64,000 nucleotides of DNA, taken from positions 124,001 through 188,000 of the forward strand of contig JAIUCV010000229.1 in the NCBI GenBank assembly GCA_026724425.1, read 5' to 3'. The translations under genes and the position numbers were made by a program. Each line of letters opens with the position of its first letter. Position 1 is the first letter of the stretch. Source of the DNA: Erythrophleum ivorense. Lineage: Eukaryota > Streptophyta > Magnoliopsida > Fabales > Fabaceae. The notes beneath the pieces are model-generated. The model saw only the letters and a list, made by a program, of their open reading frames with translations, did not search any database and was not told the origin of the DNA. Positions 11,922 through 24,001 of the stretch are shown in pieces.

Positions 11922-14900
11922 TAACATAATAAGTGTATAATTTAATTAAAAAATCATATACTTATACGAAAAAATTATTCATTTGTTATATTATTATTAA
12001 AAAGTCATACAATTATTATATTTTAATTAAATAACTTAAAAATATAAATATAAATAAATATAAGTTTTTTCCCTTATAATAAACATACAAGTATATTAGA
12101 ATAAATATCAATAAAAATGTATTTGATATGCTTAATTTTTATTATAATTAATTTTGGTATTATTATTTTTAATAGACCAACTCAATTTAACAAAATTTCC
12201 AATAAATTAATTAGCTTATGTAAAGTGGCCTTTAAATGATGTACTTAAGAACTAAGCCAGAGACAATGAATTTCATTTGGCTAAATTCGAGTGGCTGGTA
12301 GATTGGTACACATTGTTTTCTCTGTTTATTCTGGTGAGAGACAGTGAAGAAGAAGATAGATGATACAGGATCCCCTGTATTTGTTGCGAGAAGTATAGTG
12401 AGAAAAAAGTGTAAAGAAGAAAAGATTTGGACTCTTCCTCTACTGCTTTCTAACTCTTTCCTTCTTACTTTCTCAAAAATATACCATGATCTAGAGTCTA
12501 GATAAAGTAAATGCACAACATCTGCAATGAGAATAGATATGATGAATAATACTTGATGGGCATTAAAGAATGGCACCAGTATATACTGTTACTGGTTCGT
12601 TCATATCTGTTTTTGTGGCCTTAGTTTGTGGTTGATGACAACATCTTTCCCCTTACACTACAAACCCTATATGTCAGAAGCCTTCAATAATTGATGCTAG
12701 AGCCCGTATGTTTCAGGCTAACAAGGTAAAAAACTAGAGTGTTAGTATGTTACTATTTGCCTTGCCTTCAAGTAAGAACCTACTCTGCTCCAACCACAAC
12801 CTATCCCACTGAATTGCAGTTACTTATTCCTTGCACGACCCCCTTCATTCTCACCCTTGCTTTACCCTTCACTCTTCCCTCCTCACTTTGTCTCAGTACT
12901 TTTAAGACCCAACTTTTTATACAGGTAAAATACATTTATAAAATTGAATAAGTTATATTTTCTTTTATGAGAGATCTATAAATTTACTGTTTTTATTTTA
13001 AAAAATATTTTTATTAAGATTAAAATATATGTTATATTATTTTTCTTAATGATAAAAAAATAAGTTATAATTATGCTTATTATAGTTAAAATACATTGAT
13101 ATTTATTACTTATATAATATAATTAGTATTAAATATATATTTGACTAATATAAAATAATTATTTTAATTTAAAATAAATTTAAGTTATGGTTTTTAACAC
13201 TAAATTAAATAACATTAAAAGAAAAGTTTAACAAATACTTATTTAATAAATTAGTCTTTAAGAAAAGAAACCAATATTATACACAAAGTATTTGTGGTCA
13301 TTTTTTAACTTTAATAAAAATTTGTGTATATTTACATAAAAGAAGAGAGAATTGTGTTATGTGGATACCTTTTAAAGAAGGGAAAAGTCATTTACCCGCA
13401 GAAAAATTTTGATAAAAAATTTTATTGTGATTATTTTGGAAAAAAATGTAAAAGGAAAAAATTCATCAATCTAAATTTTATTTCAATTTTTTAAAGAAAA
13501 ATCTTTTTCACATTTATTTTAACTCATTGCTATAAGTCTACAATATGAGAACATTTTTATCAAAAACCAACATGGGTTACGTTTGGATTCAAATAAAAAA
13601 AAATTGTCATAAAACAAATACAAAAAAAATTTCTGAAATTTTTTTAAAAAATTTAATAATATTTATTTTCCTACAAAACAGAAGGAGTATTAGAGTACTC
13701 TTGGAGTACTTTTGGACCCAGTTGAATTCTCGTTGATAAAAAAGAAGCCTCATTACAACTGTCAAAAAGTAGTAAGGGGAAAGTACCGCAGTAAATCAGC
13801 AAGTGTTACTGATATCACTTTGCCACCTCAGAACTAGGGTTATGTCATGCAGTTCCAGAAGATGAAAAAGAGGAGAATTCAACACAGAAAACAGTTCTAG
13901 TTATAGATTGAAGTTGTATCTCTATCCAGAAAGGATGTTAAATGTAATCTATTGGAAGAGAGTAAATACTCAGGCCAATTATTGTACCATTTGATTAAAC
14001 ATACCGTTAAATGATTGGAATCTTGATAGCAAGTAATTAAGAGAAATTTCAAAAGAAAAAAATTTAAGACAATTCCAATATCACAAAGGCGTCTCGTCCG
14101 ATAATGGGTGATTAAGACGGATTACCTATTGGTCCTTACTAAACTTTTCAAGACAATTATATGACACTACATTTCACTTACCAGCTCTAATAATGTCTTA
14201 TTTTCGACCAAAAAACAAGTATGGGAAAATATGACTCGGTAGAAAAAATAAATTTTGAAATCACTGATGATGCAGGTTAACTCGGAATGAATCAGAAAAT
14301 GTTGTCTGTGTTTTATGGAAGATGGTTTTGAGCTGATGTAGAACACACTGTAAAAAGTCAGAAACCATATGACCAACTTAATTAAAACGTTGGAAAGGTT
14401 GTTTTTATTCAAGTGTACCCCCCTCTAACTAAGATTCCTAGCTAGCATGTCCAAATAATATACCTTGGTGGTGCACATGGCAAGAACATGGAGATGGAGG
14501 AAAAAGTCTATAAACTCCCTCTGCTTGTCTGCAAATCTCACAAAAGTTAAAGAAAAAGCCAATGACTCATGAAAACAAAATAAAAAAAAAAATTATACTT
14601 TTTTTTATTTATGAACATGTTTCAATTATTTGGTTCTTAAATTTTATTTTTAAGAAAGTAAATAAGTTTGACTCACTATATATTAGCATCCAATAGTCAA
14701 AATCAAGGACTAAATCATCAAAAAAAACAAGAGTAATAAATCAAAAATTTTTAGAGACTAAATCATATAAAGATAAAATTTAGAGATCGGAAAAAAAGAG
14801 AAAAATCATGATAGCTTTTTTCTGAGCAGAGGCCAACCCATAAACTCAAACTTCTTGGGGACAATGACACCAAGGACCCCATTCATGTGCTGCGACAATG

Positions 14901-15150
14901 GCACAAGACAAATTTTACTGTGGGACAGACACAAGGGGATCCCCACTGGTGGGTCTATACCTTCAAGAACTTGTACCTCTCCTGACAGATTTAGCTGTGG
15001 ATGCTGTCCCCCTCTGGTAAATAAAAATCTCTAGCTGAGATACTTACTCAGATACAAAACACAATTAAGCAAAATATATACTGTCTTGGTACGTCTTGCT
15101 ATAATTTGAAGTGTCAAGCGTATATGATATGACAATCGACAGATAGGGAC
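11922..15150. other. Gene-free stretch with islands of moderate GC
   Basis: 12240-12920 and 13760-14560 are less AT-rich than their surroundings and have more complex sequence, but I recognise no protein family in any frame. A 114-codon minus-strand frame at 12232-12576 has no recognisable domain. 12930-13540 is low-complexity AT sequence. The islands could be untranslated exons, old promoters or decayed genes; nothing supports a specific call. Confidence 0.5.
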
Positions 15151-15247
15151 TGTGAGGTTTGACGCGCAAATTGTGCGTATTATAAGTCTTGTGTGTATTA
15201 TATATTTGGGTGGCAGTGACAAGTTTTGGTTCATGGGTGAAGTAGCC

Positions 15248-15937
15248 ATGGGAGAGTTCAAGCACTTTGTGATTGTTAAGTTTAAGGAAGGTGTGGTAGT
15301 TGAAGAGCTCATCAAAGGGATGGAGAAGATGGTCTCTGAGATTGATGCTGTCAAACGCTTTGAATGGTAAGCATTTGCTCTGTTTCAAGATATATAATCA
15401 TGCTCTTCTCTACATATCTTTGTTTGGTCACCTTGTAAATAGCAATAGGAAGTAAGCATGAGGCCCTTTCCCTCTGATTCTGTTTAGCAAAGTTCTCAAT
15501 TATTTTGACTCTAACTGGAATTCGAAATCAGAAACGTAAGCCTTGGAGATGATTCCAGCACCACTTAGTCGAAGCCCATCAGTTGTTTAGCATAGTTCTT
15601 ATATCCTTGCTTACCATCATGTACTGTATTAAGTTTGATCCGTTAAGACTCTTGGAAACTTTGATAAAAAAAGTTTGACATATAAAGATATATGAATAGT
15701 TATTAAGATAATATCGCCTAATTGGCATTAAACAGGGGACAGGACATTGATAGCCAAGAGGTGCTGAGACAGGGTTTCACTCATGTCTTCTTGATGACAT
15801 TCAACAAGAAGGATGACTTCGTTGCATTTCAAGGTCACCCAAATCATGTGGAATTCTCTGCGACATTTTCAGCTGCTATTGAGAACATTGTGGTTCTGGA
15901 TTTCCCAGCTACTCTTGTTAAGCCACCACCAGCATAG
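15248..15937 (+). CDS. Dabb (stress-response A/B barrel) domain protein, two exons
   Basis: Exon 1 is 15248-15366 and exon 2 is 15736-15937. The 369-bp intron is GT-AG and splits a Trp codon after two bases. The product is 106 residues, close to the usual 100-115 for single-domain plant Dabb proteins. It begins MGEFKHFVIVKFKEGVVVEE and contains a DIDSQEVLRQGFTHVFLMTF strand region and a HPNHVEFSA motif, characteristic of the dimeric alpha/beta barrel fold. Known relatives include Arabidopsis HS1 and At5g22580 and poplar SP1; several are heat-stable small proteins induced by stress, but the biochemical role of this one is not shown. The second in-frame ATG (15248) is chosen over 15233 because relatives start with M-x-E-F-K-H and its context (GCCATGG) is strong. 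AATAAA at 15961 could be the polyadenylation signal. Confidence 0.92.
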
Positions 15938-15960
15938 CTTGATCCTGAAGATAATGAAGC

Positions 15961-15966
15961 AATAAA
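15961..15966 (+). terminator. Possible polyadenylation signal of the Dabb gene
   Basis: AATAAA 24 bases after the stop codon. Plant signals are loose, so this is only a candidate. Confidence 0.4.
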
Positions 15967-15969
15967 GAT

Positions 15970-16970
15970 TCTATCTTTAAAAACTATTTATGTATAATTA
16001 TGAGGTTGTTCCTTGTTCCTACGAGTTCTCAAGCTGTTTCAAGTTGTAATATATCACTTATGAATCATAAAGTCTTTTATTCGCCCTTCTGATAAATAGA
16101 TCTTGGAGTTGGTATTTGGTAATAAGCACTTTTTTGACTCTGTTGCCTGATGAATTGAACGATTCTGAGGGACGACAATAGCTGTGATAAGAGACTTTAT
16201 ATTTAATAACATCACTAAGCTGAAAAAGCAGGTAACCGAAAAGCAACTTTAGGAGTCAGGAAATCAGAATCAATGGGGGTGAGGGAATTTGAATCATGCA
16301 TCGATCGGAAATAAAAAATAAGCAATAGTCTGAACTTTGAATAGTGAGAGAAATAAAGCACAGGGGAAAAGAAAAAGGAATCTAATAGCCAAAAGTAACG
16401 TTCCATTTCAAAGGACATGGCATAATCACGTAAAGTAAATTGGACTTGTAGACTAGCTACAGATTCCCCGAGGCAATGTAACCTTTCTTATGAGAAAAAA
16501 GATAACAAAGAAAGAAAGAAAAAGGTTAAATTATTCTTTATTACTATAATTATTTTTAATTTTTAATTTTTTTATTTTTAAAAATTTATAATTAAATTTT
16601 TATCATTTTAAAAATATTTAAATTAAAAAAATTAATGAAACTTCATTAATATGTCTTCAAATTTTGTTTACATGATTAATTATATGTCATTTTAAAATTT
16701 TATATATAATTTAAATAAATTTACTCAAATTATTTACTTATATAATATAAGTTGTATCATTGAGTATACATATAAATTAATTTTATTTTATTATTTATTT
16801 TTATTTGTAATTAATATAAATCGCATATATTTAAAGTGTCAAAATAACATATAATTAATCATGTTAAAAAAATTTAGTAAGACTCAATTACAAGTTTTTA
16901 AAATATGAAAATTAGATTAAAATTTGAGTAAAATTATATGAGAAAAAAAATAATTTAACCAAGGGAAAAA
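15970..16970. other. Intergenic region between the Dabb and WAK-type genes
   Basis: 16000-16480 probably includes the 3' flank of the Dabb gene and unassigned sequence. 16500-16960 is strongly AT-rich with no coding potential. No element was recognised. Confidence 0.5.
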
Positions 16971-17130
16971 GATCAATCTAGAGACGTATGGAGCCAACTC
17001 GAAAACCAAGCGGATGCAGTGGATTCTCGAAGACCGTGCTCTGTCTTCGTCCCTACTACTACTCTGATCCTGAAGGAATAAGCCCCAAAAGATTCAAGAT
17101 TTGAGATTTCAATAAAGAAAAGTGCAGAAT

Positions 17131-18013
17131 ATGAAGAAATTCGGCATTCTTCATTCTGTTCTCTTGTTCAATCTCATATTAGTAGTTACTTGTATAGCCC
17201 AACACAATCATACAAACTACTGTGAAGAGATCAAAAACCAAACATCATCTTCATCTCTATTGAATAGCATGACCCTATGCAGATCACATAACCTTTACTT
17301 CAGAACATCTCTGGGCCTTTTTAGAGTCACTTCCGTTGATTATAACACTAGAACACTAACAATCTCACACTCTTCTTCTTCTTCTCTCCAATTTGTTTCT
17401 CCTGTGGCTGTCACAGCTGGTTTCCCTTCTCCTCCAGAATTTAATTCACTTCTTCTCCTCAATTGCTCCAGCAAAGAAAGAAATAGAAACCCAATTTCAC
17501 CATTCATGCAAAATTGCAGAGAATTATGCTCAACTAGGCCTTATGAATGTTTACTTGTTCATGATCTTCACAAAATTGACAAGGGGTTTCATCCTAAGCA
17601 TTTGAACTGCTCAAATTATATGTGGGTTCATAGGAGTTCTTCAGTTGTTAGCAGATATGGAGGATATAAGTTGGGTATGAGGATTTCTTTTGATATTCCA
17701 AATCATGTTCCAGATCTGTGTAAGGAATGTAAGAAGCCTAACGGGAACTGTGGAGCTGGGTTGAGGTGCTTATGCCACGCCAAAGATTGCAGTAAGTGAT
17801 TTCGATTAATGTAAAAAAGACTTTTAGTTTTTTAATTTTTTGTTTATCTTGATTCCCTGTGGAAAACTTGTAATAATGACTTGGTGATTTTGACGATGTT
17901 TTTTCGCAGAAGACAAGATCCTATCCAAGGGTGGGTCCATAAACTCTATTGGTAACATCCTCTTTTCTCTGCTTTCTTTCATTGGTGTAGTAGTTTTTCT
18001 TATGGAAATCTAA
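17131..18013 (+). CDS. Wall-associated-kinase-type extracellular domain protein without kinase
   Basis: Exon 1 is 17131-17791; a 118-bp GT-AG intron follows; exon 2 is 17910-18013. The product is 254 residues. Residues 1-24 (MKKFGILHSVLLFNLILVVT...) form a signal peptide. The middle has the spaced cysteines and hydrophobic strands of the GUB_WAK_bind (galacturonan-binding) domain, including CxSHNLYF, and NCSS glycosylation sites. Residues about 200-220 (DLCKECKKPNGNCGAGLRC..C) match the Cys-rich WAK_assoc region. Exon 2 adds a short linker (DKILSKGGS) and a hydrophobic tail (about 22 residues, ILFSLLSFIGVVVFL) and then stops. There is no kinase domain, so the protein would be tethered at the cell surface by a membrane helix or GPI anchor, or be a truncated WAK-like receptor. 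ATG 17131 is the first ATG of the frame and directly precedes the signal peptide. Confidence 0.85.
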
Positions 18014-19360
18014 GCAAGTTTATCAGAAGATTGAATTCCTGCTAGGTCAGAGAGTCGTTAATGATGAAATTAGAAATTTTACATATTTTAGGTGTGCAAG
18101 CTTAATATGAGTGTATGCATTTTGAATGTCATAGTTCATCTATGGACAATATTATGTGGTTCATGAATTACATATTAATAGAATTAATGTAATTAGATTT
18201 CAAGGGGTATCTTTAATATGTGGTGTTTGAACTTAACCAAGCAAGTTAGGAATTCACATGGGCCCAAAAGAAAATTATGAGACAGTGGTGAAATTAATAA
18301 TTTATTTTTTCTCTAAAAAAAGTAAATTTAATATTTATGTGATTAGACATGAAGAGGTCTCCCAAAATTAAAATGTACCTATAAAGTGAATTTAGCTCTT
18401 CTTAAATGCCTCTTCCTTTTTCTCACTGTTCATCAACATTTTTTTAGTTGCTTCACGGTGTATGCTAATTTATTAAATTTATCTACAAATAAAAAATTTA
18501 AATATAGCAATTTTTTATATATTTAAAAATAATACAACAGCATAATTAAAAGTAAAATAACATCTTGCTTCTTCACGGACACTAAACTTTTTTATCATAA
18601 TTTATATTCATATTTTTTAAAGAAATATCGTATTATTATTTTTATGTTAATACCTAAAAACATCAAAGAATTTCGAAATCATATTAATATAAATTTTTTC
18701 ATATATTATAATTGTTGAATCCCGTCGATTGAATGTTTCTAATACAATTGTGGTGTCACTACACTTGAAATGTGAATAATAAGTTTCGATTTGTTTACAG
18801 TAAAATAAACAAGGACAAATTTCTAAAGCTCATACTCTTTTAATTGTTGAATTGTTTTCAAGATATTATTTATTATGAATCTCAAAACATTAAGAGTTCA
18901 AATTTCCTCTAATATCGCCTTTAAAAAACAGATATATTCATGCGCAGATGATTCTTTTTCTTTTCTGTTTTTCATAAAGTTTGAATCTTTTAAAATATAA
19001 AATGTATAAATTATTTTTAAAGTGAAGAAATAAAAAAATAAAAAATAAATCCCATACATATTTTTATATTTCTCTCATTTCAACATTTTACTAAATTTCA
19101 TTAATTTAGAGAATCCCAAATCTTATTTATCACACATAAATAACGGCTCTACCTCCCGAGCGTCCCAGAAAGTGGAAACTAAAAAGACCCGTGAATATTG
19201 TCAAAGGACACAGAGAACAGACAGATGTTTAAATATATTTTACGAAATCACGTTTGGAGAGAAGTATAAATTCTTTACTTTTTGCAAATAATGGATTCCT
19301 CTTTACAAAAATGCCAATTCAAACATGCTATTATCATGGTTAATATTGATAAACATAGAG

Positions 19361-19380
19361 CTTCTATCATATGATAGAAG
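19361..19380. repeat. 20-bp perfect palindrome
   Basis: CTTCTATCATATGATAGAAG equals its own reverse complement. There is no gene within 1 kb and no flanking duplication was noted. Confidence 0.9.
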
Positions 19381-19629
19381 ATAAAATAGTCAAATGTTAT
19401 TATTACCTTAACCTAAGCCAAATCTTTTTCCCGAACGATAGGGTTTACATGTAATTTTTTAATTAAAATATAATAAATATATAATTTTTTAATAATAATA
19501 TGATAAATATATAATTTTTATAAATAATTATATGATTATTTTGCACAATTATTTATAAAAACTATTTACTTATCATATTATTATAGAATAATTATATGTT
19601 TTATTATATTTTAATTGAGGAATATATCA

Positions 19630-19653
19630 ATATATATATATATATATATATAT
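19630..19653. repeat. (TA)n microsatellite
   Basis: About 12 uninterrupted TA units in AT-rich DNA. Confidence 0.95.
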
Positions 19654-20329
19654 TTCACAAACTCAATGTGTTGAGGTATCCATAATTCTAAAGCCCATTC
19701 TCCATTGCAGGCGATAAGTTGATCAAGTCTCATTTACATGAAATCATAATTTGAAGTTGTCAATTAATGCTTTTCACGTCTCTCTAAACACACGCACAAT
19801 ATCTAAATCTGTTTAAAAATAGAAGACTCAGAAATAAAACTAAAACGAGAAACACAAGGTCAAGGATTACGTTTTAAATTATTTCCTTTAGTTTTATCGG
19901 GACTGATAATGATGGGTTGGGTTTGTGTGGGATCCAGAACATATTCTGGATTGCGAGATAAGAACTAATTTCACATAATTTTTGGTTGCCAGTTGGATTG
20001 CAAGAAGTGGCTGGAAATACACCAAAATAAGCAAAGAAAATTCAAACATTGTTTGTTCATCATTTCAAACATGTTTTAAGGCCAAAACAGAAAAGAACCC
20101 CACCAAATTTCAGGGTGTGGGACTTTGACTTAGACCTTGCTGATGAAGATTAGGTCTTTTTCGGCTTGAATGAAGATTAGGTTGTATTCACATGGATTAC
20201 AGATAACTCCAGACAAGATGGAGCAACTTGGAGAGATCCTATTGTATTGATTTTAACAGTAAAAATCTTTTTACGTACTTATTTTGTATTGATTTATATA
20301 TAACATCAAAAGTTAATTCACTTGAATAT

Positions 20330-20354
20330 AAATATATATATATATATATATATA
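20330..20354. repeat. (AT)n microsatellite
   Basis: About 12 AT units, 75 bp before another AT run. Confidence 0.9.
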
Positions 20355-20429
20355 TTCCATAGTGGGAAAACTAAATCATTAGAAAGAGCTAGCGTGAAGA
20401 AGATGATCAAGTGCAATATTTTTTAAAAT

Positions 20430-20454
20430 AATATATATATATATATATATATAT
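20430..20454. repeat. (AT)n microsatellite
   Basis: About 12 AT units; it pairs with the run at 20330. Confidence 0.93.
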
Positions 20455-22208
20455 TAACTTTTTTATGTTATTAAATTATACTTAATATCTCTTCTATTTT
20501 AAAATTTTCATTTAACGTACTTGATATTTAATATATATTGTAAATTTTTTTTATTATTTATCTTCTATCAATAAAGTTAAATTTTTACATAATATGATAT
20601 TGTGATTTTATTATTTATATGATAATAAAAAAATTAAATTAATGTTAAATTTTAACATGAGATTACAATTTTTATTTTTAACATGATAATAAATGGATCT
20701 AAGTAATTTATTTATTTTTAAAAAACATATATTATGTATATAGTTAAATTTATTGACCAAAACTAAACAGTGAAAACTATTTTTAATAAAATATATCAAA
20801 TATCAAGAAGTTAAATTACATTTTTTAAAATAAATAAAATATTAAATATAATTTAATCCAACCTCATCAAAAACTAATATAATTTACCTTATTCAGATGA
20901 TGTCGAGGTGTTGGTTTTAAAAACATTCACCCAAAAATAAGCACATATTCTTGATTTTAGTCAATTCAAATGATTGTGCACAGGATCTTGTTGTTGCTTC
21001 TCCATATTATAAGATATCGGAAATTAGACGTACTTTTTCTGACCTTTCTTAAAATTATACAAAATTTTTTATCATTTAAAAAAATATTTTAATTTAATTT
21101 TAAATTTTTTAAGTTAAATATCTTCCCATAAACTTTTTTGACTTGCAAGAATTAAATTTAAAGAAAATTTTAGTTTTGAATAATATTTTTTATTATTATT
21201 AAATTTACTCTCCTAAATTATTAGATCTGAAAGAAAATATTTTAATTAATATATATTAATAAAAAATATTTTAGTTAAAAAATAAAATCAAACTTTAGTG
21301 TAATATAATTTTTAATTTCAAAAAATATATATTAAAATTAATAAAAAATTATATAATTTTAACAAAACTTAAAATATATATATATGTATAATTTACTTAA
21401 TAAATTTATTAGCTCAACAACGAAACTCAACCATTACAACTACATGCTGAAATATGTGCCCCAAAACAGGGTAGTTATGTGACATAAAACCATATAGTTA
21501 GTCCCAACACTCAAGGCGTCAGCATTAGAATATAGCTTCTCACTTTCTGGGTTTAGAACTAATGCGACTTTTCCCCCCTCAAAGTTAATAATAAACCTAA
21601 CTTGTATAGATTTTTTTTTCCAACCCATTATATTGCGTATGGTTAGGTGGAAAAAATTTTAAGAGAATGAAAATAAAAATAAAATAAAATCTTGTAATTA
21701 AAATTATATTTAATATGGCATAAAAAATGAGAATACATTTCTATTTTGATATTTAATATAATAATAATAATATAAGAATGAAAATAAAAAATGAATAAAT
21801 GACTAAAATATCTTTTGAATCAAAACATATTAAAAATTAGTTTTTATTAGAACAAAAATATATAATTAAAAACTTCAAGTTAAAGATATTTATAATTTTA
21901 TATTAAATTTTAAAATTATTTTAAAAGTTTAAAGACAACAAAAATAAACTATATAAGAAAAATTATAATTCAAGATTTCAAATAAAAATTTTTTATTCTT
22001 AAATTCTTTAAAATAATTTTAAAATTTAAAATCTTTCAATATAACATATTGTCATTTGAGATTTTTTTTCTTTTTCTATTCCAAACAATATATTCCCACT
22101 TAAATTCACATGAAATATCAGCATCATGAAATAATAACTATAAAATCCTTCAATATTTCCATATTCATTCTTCCAAACAACTTTTGTTTCAACTTCCATC
22201 TCCCTTTC

Positions 22209-23001
22209 TCTCTTTTTAGGTCATGTTTGATATCAGGGCTACTTAAGGGGAAGAAAAAAAAAAATGGAATACGATATCCCTTGCACTATCCATTTGGTAG
22301 CTAGTGTAGCTTTTCCCACAACGTGAAACATTCCAATAAATGAAGGAGAGTTAACACTTTAATAGGAGAGACAGAAAGGGAACGCATTCAAGGAAGAGGC
22401 AGTAGAGATTACTATTTTACCCTTGATCTGCCATTCATACAAAGGCTGAGATCATAGATAAGGTTGGCCGATAAGACATGGTAAGCTGCAATAAGACATA
22501 TAAGCGCGCAAAACCTTTGATCTTTCCCACTGAGTCTTCACCTTCTTTAGGCCACTGCAGCTTGTGGACACCGTCGATGGACCCATTTTGTGGTGTCCGA
22601 AATATGTGATAACTATAAGAGAGCTTTTCAATGGAATGAATCTTCTTTGTTGGTTAGCAATAGCTCATTAGGACTCTGAATTGGAGCTTTTTGTGTTTTC
22701 CTTTTTTACTCATTATTCCTTTGTTTCAAAAATTCAAATCACAAGAAGTAAAACAAAAAAAAAACCATCATTATTTTTTAAAATTTATTAATTTAGGAGT
22801 GTTATAGTCTTTTTTGACCCTTTTTTCTTTTCATATCATCTTTTTTTTTTCTATCAAACCAAACATAAAAATAACATCTTTTTTCCATTCTTTCTTAAGT
22901 CATTCCAAACAAAAGTTGAGTCTCAATAGTCCTTTATATTCTCGTTCCCTTTATCATTCCTGTTCTCGACAAAATCCATTTTGCATGCCAAACGAACCCT
23001 T
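22209..23001. mobile_element. Possible foldback (MITE-like) element, weak
   Basis: The left side reads AGGTCATGTTTGATATCA and the right end, reversed, reads AAGGGTTCGTTTGGCATGCA. They share an approximate AGG..T(C/T)(A/C)GTTTG(A/G)..T core. The pattern resembles the TGTTTGG ends of the clearer elements in this window. Matches are imperfect and no target duplication was found. The interior is not obviously coding. Confidence 0.25.
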
Positions 23002-23003
23002 AA

Positions 23004-23990
23004 TCTTTCTCTTCAAACGTTCCAAACATGCAAGTACAGTGGCTGAAACTCAACTTGGACTAAAGCAACGTATATGATGGGAAAACCATATTGTCGCACG
23101 CGGAATTCTTAGGAACATGTACTGGTTTTAAACTAATATCCACCAAATACAACCTAACTTGCAAGACCAATAAAGCACTGTACAACCTAAAAATGATTAT
23201 GCACTATATATTTCACACTTATTTCTTAATTACCCCATTTCGAGTGAAAATAAAAAGCACCCAAAGACAGATATTATAACATAATAAATTTTAAAAGATT
23301 TTTTGTTGACGAAATCTTTACCATGGAGGAGAAGTGGGAGATTAATGATTGTTTATTAAGAAACGAGTTGAGGATTGGAGGCACCATGGAGTCATAAAAA
23401 CATGTCAAAGGATCTGAGGGCATAGAATAGACCACTATGCCCAAGTGAAGACAGCTCGAATATCTCAAAGCCTAAATGCCTTGTAAATTGCTTCAATCTT
23501 GATCAATGTTTGAACTTCTATAAGAAGCAAGTTATACGTTAATAAAATCATACCTTGTCGTGTTCTTGTCTCCGTTGGTGGATCACAATCATAACCCCCC
23601 CCCCCAAAAAAAAAAGAAGAAAGTTCTCTGAGAAACATCACAGGGAGATTAATATGGTCAAGATATAGTGATAATTCATAAGATGCATCTTCAGTCATAT
23701 CCCTGTCTTAATCCTAAAAAGCACGCTTGGGCATTCTAAAATATTAAAAACTTTTCGAAACAATTTGGGCATTTCCTTCTTCAAATCCTTGTCCAGGAAG
23801 AGAAAACGCAGAGAAACAGAGGGCTTGAAATAGCCCATTGCTCTGTTGTAACTCAGATTATTCTCTTTCTCTATGATAAAAAATGAACTGAGTGTATATC
23901 CTTTCAGGAAGAAAGGAGAAGAGTCAAAATCAAAGAGGGAAAAAAAACAGAAAGAATAAGAAATTAGATTTTCAAAAGACGAAAAAGTCC
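23004..23990. other. Intergenic and 3' flank of the DUF868 gene
   Basis: Contains an 11-C run followed by A-tract at 23595-23615. Three overlapping minus-strand frames of 64-109 codons cross this stretch without any recognised domain; they look like 3' UTR or chance frames. The DUF868 transcript end probably lies here. Confidence 0.45.
23595..23615. repeat. C11 homopolymer followed by A tract
   Basis: Eleven consecutive C then about ten A. Such runs are prone to length error in sequencing and polymorphism in populations. Confidence 0.95.
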
Positions 23991-24001
23991 AAATTTTGCC
24001 C

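Larger units (their letters stand above)
18014..22200. other. Long AT-rich intergenic region
   Basis: No gene recognised. It holds AT microsatellites (19630-19653, 20330-20354, 20430-20454), a 20-bp perfect palindrome (19361-19380) and many A/T homopolymers. 19140-19330 and 19700-20240 are less AT-rich but contain only short, unrecognised frames. A 62-codon minus frame at 21440-21628 has no domain match that I know. Confidence 0.55.

Noticed and set aside
12232..12576. 114-codon minus-strand open frame in a moderate-GC island
   Set aside because: No recognised domain, no supporting splice sites or ortholog memory. The frame may be chance in less AT-rich DNA.
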